Source of the DNA: Clostridia bacterium
Lineage (GTDB): Bacteria > Bacillota > Clostridia > TANB77 > UBA1234
Length of the DNA stretch: 55,708 bases
Direction: 5' to 3'
NCBI GenBank assembly: GCA_017539905.1
Contig: JAFYBZ010000012.1
Coordinates: 1-55,708, forward strand
Positions 49,226-55,708 of this stretch are shown here, piece after piece (positions within the stretch are counted from its first letter, which is position 1; every line of letters starts with the position of its first letter). The notes beneath the pieces are model-generated. The model ran no database searches and was not told the origin of the DNA. It saw only the letters and a list, made by a program, of their open reading frames with translations. The translations under genes were made by a program, and so were the position numbers.

Positions 49226-52200
49226 ATGAAAAAAAATATCTTTGGTTTGATATTAATCTTAATTTTTACAATACTATTCACAGGAGTCACTTTTGCTAGT
49301 AAAACGCAATTTGATGTTTCAACAGGTATCATAGGTGATTCCAACGGATCGGCTACTGCAGACTCTTGGGGATATAGTAGAAACCGTTGTGGTACAAGAT
49401 ATGTTCTAGAGATAGATGATGAAGAAGTAGGCGGGGGTAACCATTTAGACTACTATGTTAATCATATTACTACAGGTAATAATGTAACGCATCTTTATAT
49501 GGGAACTAACTATAATTATTCTTCTGATTTTTATGCAGGCTCTTTGAACTATAATGGTTTTTATACTGTATCTGGCTTGCCCGCTAATCCAGATGGAGCA
49601 AGTGCAAAGTATTGGTTCACAAATTGGTTAACAGCAAATCCAAATAGTTCAAACTTTAATCCTGGCACAGAAAGTGCAGAGTTTGAAAGAATAAAATTTA
49701 TTGCTGGATGTATTATGCTAGCAGCAAAAGATGCGGGCGATACTACTACAGCTAATCAAATGCAAAGTATAATAGATGATAGCATTTCAGCAAAATTGGC
49801 TGTTAAAGCAGAGATACTATTCTATGTTTTTCCACCTAAGGCTTTAACGGGAAATACTAGAAAAAGTTTGTTTTTAACATATAATGAAGTTCGTGCCTAC
49901 GCAGATGATGGAAACCACAGAGGTGGTATTAGATATATGCGTGGAGGAGGAAATGTTTCTTGGTATAAAGCAGATGGTGGTTCTTTAGATATAATTGCAA
50001 CAAAGCTTTATGAAAAAGATCAAGAATATGCATTAGTTGGAAATTCAGTTAATTGCAAATGTAATATGCTGACTAATAAATATGGATACACTGCAACATT
50101 AGATGGAAAATATTTGAAGTTCTCAGGTGGTTCTCTAAGTAGTTGGGATAAACCAATAGGTGGTACAAATGTTTCCGATGCTGTTTTGCCTAATATGTGT
50201 AGCGTAAAAGCAGGAGGTTCTTACTATTCAATGGGACTTAGAAAAGGTGGTTCTAATGATCCCGTTTCTTCAGACTTTTATGTTGATGGAAATTCAGCAA
50301 AAGGCACACATATGCAAGCAGAATGTAAAGGCTGGGACTTCATGAAAGACCATAGCATGGTTAGTGGAAGTTCAGCAATTATAAATAAAGCATTTATTTT
50401 TGAAGGCTGGGATTATCTATGGTGGGGCCAAAGAAAAACAGACAAAGGAAATATATATGCTAACTGGTTAGTAAAGAATGGAAATTCATACTCAGCAATA
50501 TCAGGAATTTCAAGGTATGAAAACTTAAAACAAAACTTTGGTAAATATACAGTAAAAAATAATGAAGGTGGAAGAACAACCACTTATGAATATAAGGGAT
50601 ACTACGTACAAGACGGAAATATTCCAGCAAGTAGTGCATCAATTGGTACTTTAAAAACAGATACATCTGTTACAGTAGAAATTAGTAAGAATAAACCAAA
50701 CAAAACAATTCATTTTGTCTTTGAAGAGAAAGAGCCAGAAAAAGGAAACATTTATGCTAACTGGCTGGTGAAGAATGGAAATTCATACAAAGCGATATCG
50801 GGAATATCTAGGTATGAAGATAAGAATAAAGATTTTGGAACATATAAAGTTAAAAATAATGTTGGCGGACGATCGGCAACAAATTATACATATAAAGGTT
50901 ATTGTGTTCAAAATGGAAATATTGATGCATCAAAGGCTTCTATTGGAACATTAAACACATCGGGTACAGCACAAGCTACAATTGATGCTTCAAATAAGAA
51001 TAAAACAATTCATTTTGTTTATGAAGAAATAAAGGGAACAGTAAAAGTAAGACACGTAGTTATTACATCAGCAAATGTTGCAAAAGTAATAGAGCCGAAT
51101 AATACAACATATAACTATACAAAGAATAATGTTTCATTAGGAGATTTTTCAGCTACTAAAGCATATTCAAATAACAATTATAGATACTTAGGATATGCAG
51201 TAAATGATGGATTAATTGCAACTCTAAATTACAATCTTGATTCAACATTTACAAATGGAAATACAGTGAAGGTTAAACTTACTGCATCGAAAACATCATA
51301 TACAATTACTTTTGCTTATGTAGATGAGTCGTTCGAACCTATAAAGGTTGGACTTAATGTGTTGCATTATGATAAAACAAATGGAGTTGCAATGAGTGCA
51401 CCAAGGGGAATTACAGTTAGTTGGAATGATATTGCAGACATAATGGTTCAACTGTATGGTAATGTAAATAACAAAAGTGAAGTTATAAAGGAATATAATA
51501 AAATTGTAAGTGATTCAAGCTTAAATGATAATCAAAAGATTGCAAGTGTATTAGAAAAGTTTATAAAACCAAAATGGGATGGAACAAATCTTCCTGGCTT
51601 AAAATCACTTAGCTTAAAGCCTGAAAGCATGAAGAAATATCATCTTCTTCCAGAAAACGAAAGAATTGATATTAAGAGTAAGAAGAGTTCAGCTGCTATT
51701 GTTTCAAGTGTAGATTTGGGTAATACACAAGTTATGCCATCATTTGATGATGTTAAAGCAAAAGTAGAAAACAAAACGATTCTTCCTAATGGTGTTACAA
51801 ATGATAATCTAATTACGATTACTATTTATTACTCTTGTGATAAAGAAGTAGTATTTGAACACTATGATAAAGAAACAGGTGCAAAGCTTCCTGCAAGACT
51901 AATTGAAGATAAAAAGATTGCTGTTGAAAAAGGTGGAAATGTAACATATACAGGATTCAACTTAGAAGCTAAAAAGTATTATTATGCTCCTGAATATACA
52001 GTAGCAGTAAATGGAACCCCAATAATTACTAACAATCAATCGACAATTGTAGTTGGTCCAGTAAATGTTGATGAAATAGTCAGACTATATTACTTCAAAG
52101 CAAAGACATTAAAAATAAAACATGTTGATAAAAACAACACAAGTATTGTTTTGGAACAAGAACCTGATCAAGTACTTGTATATAATTCGACAATAGATGC

Positions 52201-54379
52201 AAGAGCGAGAATAGGAGATAAGGGTGTAACTGGTAATCCTCCAAAAGGAGATAAAGTATATGCTACATACACTAGTGATAGTTCTTATTATCATTACGAA
52301 TGTACAACTGATGATTATTCAGTTAGTCCAAGTGCAGCTCTTAAAGAGACAAAGAATAATAATTCTATAGCAACAATTAAGCACGATGGCTCATATACAG
52401 AAGATTCTGTAAATGTAGTATTTAAGTATCAAAAATATTGGCCAATACATGTTTATTTTAAAGACTATGATACACACGAATCTATTAAAGATGAAAATGG
52501 AAACGTTTTTGATTTTGATACAGAGGATAAGGATGGAGCAAGCCATACAGAAAGATATAAAGATCTTAAATATTTGAATTACAAGTTTGTTGAAAATGAT
52601 ACAAACAAAGAAAAAGAATTAACAAAGATAATTAATCAAGAAACAGGATTTACTTTCTACTATGTAAGAGTTCCAGCTGCAACAGGTGAGATAATCCCAA
52701 CTGAAGATGTACCACTACCTGTTGATCCAACAGATCCATCAAGCCCATATAATCCTGGTAGTCCATTCTATAATAAGAAACTGATTGTTCTTGATGATGT
52801 ATTTGGAATGAAATATACAATAAATAATTATGATAAGATTGCTTATAATGCAGAATTGTATTTAACATTCCCGTTTGATGTATATTATAACGATAAATTC
52901 TATAATGCTGGAGAAAAAGCATTAATTGAAACTTTTGATCCAAATGTAATAGATCATAGTATTAGAACTTATGAAGGTACAATATACTTTAGACTTCCAT
53001 CATGGGTAATCGAAAGAGACTATACCGGAGATACACATTTAATTTTAAGGTATAGTGATGTTCCTTATCCGGATGGAGAAGATGATCCGCTTTCGGATGA
53101 GCCACATTCAATAACAGTAATTGGAAGACTATATGACTTTACAGTTACTGCAATTGATGAAGGTGTTTCTGAAAATCAAGCAAAATGGACTCTATCATTA
53201 TTTGGTAAATTAGGATATGCAAATGGCGATAATAAAGATAATGAGTATAAAGCCGATACACTTCCTATAGGACAAAACAATGTAAAGAGTAATGTAAGTA
53301 CATATAAAGTTAATACTCCGTTTAAAACACAAAATCCTGCATGGCCTCGTGGAATGGCTATAGGTACACCATTCTTATTTAGTATTAATACTAAAGGCTT
53401 GATGTCAAATAAGATTAGTATAGAACCAAAATTAGAGTTTTATGATACAAATGGAAATATAGTTAGTAATGCAAGATTTGTATATCAAAATGCACAGGGC
53501 TATGTTGAATTTACAAATTCAAATGGTATTGTTGTGGCAAATGCAGGTAATTTTGAAACAAAACTAACTAATAATCTAAGATATACAACAGAGGTTAAGA
53601 AAGAAGTTGAAAAAGCAAATCAACTAAGACAAAAAGGAAACGTTAATCTATTAGGCAGTGCAAAACAAGATTATGCAAATGTTATGAATGCATATAGCAC
53701 ATTCGCACAAGCAGATAATGTAAAATTTGGAGACTATAATAAATTAATTATTCCAAATAAATTAAGATTGCCATTTGTAAATTATTATGCAGAACCTGCA
53801 AACACAAATAATATAAGATATAATGAAGCACAAAAAATAGGTAATAGATTTAATAATGACTTATACTATGACATGGATTCAAGAGTAACCGATAGACTTA
53901 ACTATATTAATTCTACAAATATTGGAGATTATAACATTAAGTCAGCTAACGTTGGAATGAATCAAGATGCAATTATTAATTCGTTGGGTCATTGGTATGC
54001 AGAGTATAACTTACCTGCTTCATTAAAAGTATATGATTCAAGTGGTAAAGAAATAGATCATGGATTCATAGTTGTTAAGTTTAAGATTAGAACTTTAAGA
54101 AATCCAATAGGTGGAGAAACGACAGGAGATAAAGAATACTTAACTTACTGGAAAGGTAGAGATGCATCAGGAACTATTCTAAATAGCCAATGGACTGCAG
54201 AAAACAAGACATTGACTTCTACTAATAATAGAAATATAAATGTTAATTTCCCAATAATTAGTGGACAAAATAGTGTTAAATATAAATCAATTGATGTATC
54301 AGACGGCTACTATCCTGTAGCAATATATGAAGCCGGATTTAGTATAAATGATTTCTATCAAATAGCCGGAACACACTAA
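49226..54379 (+). CDS. Giant secreted repeat protein (1717 aa), putative adhesin
   Basis: Signal peptide 1-25 (ending TFAS). Residues ~25-400 are an unrecognised Tyr/Asn/Gly-rich head with a few Cys. Residues ~407-505 and ~506-600 are tandem copies beginning KGNIYANWLVKNGNSY and ending NKTIHFV[FY]EE. MucBP-like strands occur near 873 (FEHYDKETGAKLP), 961 (IKHVDKNNTSIV) and 1073 (VYFKDYDTHESI). A Pro-rich linker (~1155-1180) leads to a ~530-residue C-terminal domain seen in large clostridial surface proteins. No LPxTG, SLH or C-terminal anchor is visible. It is followed by an SLH protein gene that might help display it. Confidence 0.8.
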   Translation: MKKNIFGLILILIFTILFTGVTFASKTQFDVSTGIIGDSNGSATADSWGYSRNRCGTRYVLEIDDEEVGGGNHLDYYVNHITTGNNVTHLYMGTNYNYSSDFYAGSLNYNGFYTVSGLPANPDGASAKYWFTNWLTANPNSSNFNPGTESAEFERIKFIAGCIMLAAKDAGDTTTANQMQSIIDDSISAKLAVKAEILFYVFPPKALTGNTRKSLFLTYNEVRAYADDGNHRGGIRYMRGGGNVSWYKADGGSLDIIATKLYEKDQEYALVGNSVNCKCNMLTNKYGYTATLDGKYLKFSGGSLSSWDKPIGGTNVSDAVLPNMCSVKAGGSYYSMGLRKGGSNDPVSSDFYVDGNSAKGTHMQAECKGWDFMKDHSMVSGSSAIINKAFIFEGWDYLWWGQRKTDKGNIYANWLVKNGNSYSAISGISRYENLKQNFGKYTVKNNEGGRTTTYEYKGYYVQDGNIPASSASIGTLKTDTSVTVEISKNKPNKTIHFVFEEKEPEKGNIYANWLVKNGNSYKAISGISRYEDKNKDFGTYKVKNNVGGRSATNYTYKGYCVQNGNIDASKASIGTLNTSGTAQATIDASNKNKTIHFVYEEIKGTVKVRHVVITSANVAKVIEPNNTTYNYTKNNVSLGDFSATKAYSNNNYRYLGYAVNDGLIATLNYNLDSTFTNGNTVKVKLTASKTSYTITFAYVDESFEPIKVGLNVLHYDKTNGVAMSAPRGITVSWNDIADIMVQLYGNVNNKSEVIKEYNKIVSDSSLNDNQKIASVLEKFIKPKWDGTNLPGLKSLSLKPESMKKYHLLPENERIDIKSKKSSAAIVSSVDLGNTQVMPSFDDVKAKVENKTILPNGVTNDNLITITIYYSCDKEVVFEHYDKETGAKLPARLIEDKKIAVEKGGNVTYTGFNLEAKKYYYAPEYTVAVNGTPIITNNQSTIVVGPVNVDEIVRLYYFKAKTLKIKHVDKNNTSIVLEQEPDQVLVYNSTIDARARIGDKGVTGNPPKGDKVYATYTSDSSYYHYECTTDDYSVSPSAALKETKNNNSIATIKHDGSYTEDSVNVVFKYQKYWPIHVYFKDYDTHESIKDENGNVFDFDTEDKDGASHTERYKDLKYLNYKFVENDTNKEKELTKIINQETGFTFYYVRVPAATGEIIPTEDVPLPVDPTDPSSPYNPGSPFYNKKLIVLDDVFGMKYTINNYDKIAYNAELYLTFPFDVYYNDKFYNAGEKALIETFDPNVIDHSIRTYEGTIYFRLPSWVIERDYTGDTHLILRYSDVPYPDGEDDPLSDEPHSITVIGRLYDFTVTAIDEGVSENQAKWTLSLFGKLGYANGDNKDNEYKADTLPIGQNNVKSNVSTYKVNTPFKTQNPAWPRGMAIGTPFLFSINTKGLMSNKISIEPKLEFYDTNGNIVSNARFVYQNAQGYVEFTNSNGIVVANAGNFETKLTNNLRYTTEVKKEVEKANQLRQKGNVNLLGSAKQDYANVMNAYSTFAQADNVKFGDYNKLIIPNKLRLPFVNYYAEPANTNNIRYNEAQKIGNRFNNDLYYDMDSRVTDRLNYINSTNIGDYNIKSANVGMNQDAIINSLGHWYAEYNLPASLKVYDSSGKEIDHGFIVVKFKIRTLRNPIGGETTGDKEYLTYWKGRDASGTILNSQWTAENKTLTSTNNRNINVNFPIISGQNSVKYKSIDVSDGYYPVAIYEAGFSINDFYQIAGTH
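50444..51030 (+). repeat. Two tandem ~295-bp coding repeats
   Basis: Copies at ~50444-50735 and ~50741-51030 encode matching ~97-residue modules (YANWLVKNGNSY...ISGISRYE...KNKTIHFV). Differences are spread through the copies, so the duplication is not recent. Confidence 0.85.
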
Positions 54380-54387
54380 TGTATATC

Positions 54388-54418
54388 ATTGTAGTGGAGA
54401 TGAAAATCTCCACTACAA
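54388..54418 (+). terminator. Hairpin without T run after the giant gene
   Basis: TGTAGTGGAGAT / ATCTCCACTACA perfect 12-bp stem, loop GAAA, followed by AAATATAAA. It could be a stabiliser or weak attenuator before the SLH gene. Confidence 0.5.
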
Positions 54419-54450
54419 AATATAAATAAATTTATGGAGGATTATTTATT

Positions 54451-55041
54451 ATGAAAAAATTATTATTTTTGAGTGTAGTATGTGCAGTACTTGTTTTAAG
54501 CGTATGCTTAGCTGCAAATTTCAGTGATGTAAGTGGTCACTGGGGAGAACAATATATTAATAGCCTAGCAGATAAAGGTATTATTAATGGATATACAGAT
54601 GGAACATTTAAACCAAACGGAACAATCAAAAAAGGAGAATTCTTAAAATTAGTAATGACAACATTTATGCCTGACTTTGATTGGACACAAGAAAATGTTG
54701 CATATAGCCATTGGGCAAGTATCTATATAGAGACTGCAATGCAAAAAGGTGTTATTGATATAGATTTTGTTGATGAATCAACAGTAAATGATGAAATAAC
54801 TAGAGGAGAAGTAGTTAATATTCTTGGAAAATGCGATATTATGATTGCAAATGAGCCACAAGATGGAGCTCAAATGGAATTATATGATATTGATGATTTA
54901 GATGATGAAACTTTTGCTATGCTTTCACATTGCGTTGCAAAAGGATACATTAAAGGATATGAGGATCTAACATTTAAACCAAACAAGACATTATCAAGAG
55001 CAGAAGTTGCTACAATTCTTTACAATTATTTAAATAAATAA
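54451..55041 (+). CDS. SLH-domain surface protein
   Basis: 196 residues, TGGAGG ribosome site. Signal peptide 1-21, then three S-layer homology repeats: FSDVSGHWGEQYINSLADKGIINGYTDGTFKPN (~24-56), YSHWASIYIETAMQKGVI (~88-105) and LSHCVAKGYIKGYEDLTFKPNKTLSRAEVATILY (~155-190). The whole mature protein is SLH, so it is a minimal wall-binding module, perhaps a partner or adaptor for the giant protein upstream. Confidence 0.92.
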   Translation: MKKLLFLSVVCAVLVLSVCLAANFSDVSGHWGEQYINSLADKGIINGYTDGTFKPNGTIKKGEFLKLVMTTFMPDFDWTQENVAYSHWASIYIETAMQKGVIDIDFVDESTVNDEITRGEVVNILGKCDIMIANEPQDGAQMELYDIDDLDDETFAMLSHCVAKGYIKGYEDLTFKPNKTLSRAEVATILYNYLNK

Positions 55042-55182
55042 TGTGTTTTGGTTACATAATATCGGCAAAAGCTTACAAAAAATGCAAATTTTTATTGATT
55101 TTAGATATAATATCTTATATCATTATACTTGGACAATGATGTGAAACATCAAAAAATTTATTATTAAAAGGAGATTTTTATT

Positions 55183-55701
55183 ATGGAAAAGAAGAAAGGT
55201 TTAGGTATTGCAACTCTTATTATTGCTATTGTTGGTTTAATTGGTTGCTGGATTCCAGTATTAAATCTATTATCATACCCATTCTTTATAATAGCAATTA
55301 TTATGGGTATTATAGCTGCTATTAAAGACAATGGTAGAGTACTTGCAATCATAGGTATCGTACTAAGTGTTATCGGATGGATTGTAGCTAATGGAATGAA
55401 CTCATTACTTGGAAATGCTATTGAAGAAGGTTTAAAGAGCTACTCTGGTGAAGACATTGTTATCACACAATCAGGCGATATTAAAACTGGTTCAGACTGG
55501 TTAAACGGTTTAATTTCAGAAGGAATTGATGAGATGAACAATCAAATCGAAGCTGGAGTTACAGAAATTAGTGATACAGTAACAGATATCAATGATCAAG
55601 TTGTTGAAGGCGTTGAAGAAGGCGTTGAAAATGTAAACGAAGGTTTAGAAAACCTTGGCGAAGATGTTGCTGAAGTTGTTACTGGCGAAGAGGTTGAATA
55701 A
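55183..55701 (+). CDS. DUF4190-like membrane protein with acidic tail
   Basis: 172 residues, AAAGGAG ribosome site. Two or three hydrophobic segments in residues ~8-80 (LGIATLIIAIVGLIGCWIPV, FFIIAIIMGIIAAI, VLAIIGIVLSVIGWIV) with the small-residue pattern of DUF4190. The C-terminal ~80 residues are an acidic, helix-prone tail with repeated EGVE/VTD units. Function unknown. The gene ends 7 bases before the window edge. Confidence 0.8.
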   Translation: MEKKKGLGIATLIIAIVGLIGCWIPVLNLLSYPFFIIAIIMGIIAAIKDNGRVLAIIGIVLSVIGWIVANGMNSLLGNAIEEGLKSYSGEDIVITQSGDIKTGSDWLNGLISEGIDEMNNQIEAGVTEISDTVTDINDQVVEGVEEGVENVNEGLENLGEDVAEVVTGEEVE

Positions 55702-55708
55702 TCAATAA

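Overview
The window is low-GC (roughly 30-33% G+C), A/T-rich coding DNA. It has SLH and copper-amine-oxidase-like surface domains, GGAGG ribosome sites with some TTG/GTG starts, RNase Y, IreB-RuvX-DUF1292, c-di-AMP riboswitches and PepV/OatA-type wall enzymes. This points to a Firmicute of the class Clostridia, probably an uncultured gut lineage. Taxonomy is inferred from gene style only.

Region 1 (1-12.4 kb) is chromosomal housekeeping: two copper-amine-oxidase-N-like secreted proteins, a TadZ-like ATPase with a huge Gln/Glu coiled coil, ireB-ruvX-DUF1292, a methionine-gamma-lyase-like PLP enzyme, a BaiN-type flavoprotein, a YigZ protein, inorganic pyrophosphatase and a CDF metal transporter. 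A c-di-AMP (ydaO/yuaA) riboswitch at 10.4 kb is followed by no gene but by a structured RNA with two mutually exclusive long helices and its own terminator. Region 2 (12.4-13.2 kb, minus strand) holds two tandem mini-operons. Each has a promoter, a conserved 23-24-residue hydrophobic leader peptide whose stop overlaps the next start, an unrelated small membrane protein, and a terminator with a conserved internal structure. Region 3 (13.3-18.9 kb) has a metal P-type ATPase, a second c-di-AMP riboswitch heading two glycosyltransferases (one frameshifted) and a GH18 protein, then tRNA-Val, -Asp and -Phe.

Region 4 (about 19.0-35.7 kb) looks like an integrated mobile element. It starts with a large serine recombinase, then a mobC-like gene bracketed by about 60-bp inverted repeats and a HigBA-type toxin-antitoxin pair with a frameshifted toxin. 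A long array of small, mostly unknown genes follows. Many transcription units in the array share one promoter-leader sequence (-35, 17 bp, -10, then GCAAGTGAAT...ACCTTA..AATTAATAAGGAGG) and a shared double terminator, although their protein products are unrelated. Cargo includes two orphan RelB/DinJ antitoxins, a broken EF-Tu N-terminus mimic, two lectin-like/DUF6273-like proteins, a winged-helix protein, a GGDEF protein, a three-copy 58-66-residue family, and truncated gene tails that indicate cassette turnover.

Region 5 (35.7-49.1 kb) returns to chromosome: lipoprotein, DacF-like and VanY-like carboxypeptidases, MscS channel, SH3 protein, OatA-like acyltransferase, metallophosphoesterase, tRNA-Leu, Nudix hydrolase, class I aldolase, Gre-like factor, YfiH/LACC1-like protein and RNase Y. 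Region 6 (49.2-55.7 kb) encodes a 1717-residue secreted repeat protein, an SLH-domain protein and a small membrane protein, probably cell-surface components. No CRISPR array, rRNA or phage structural genes were seen.
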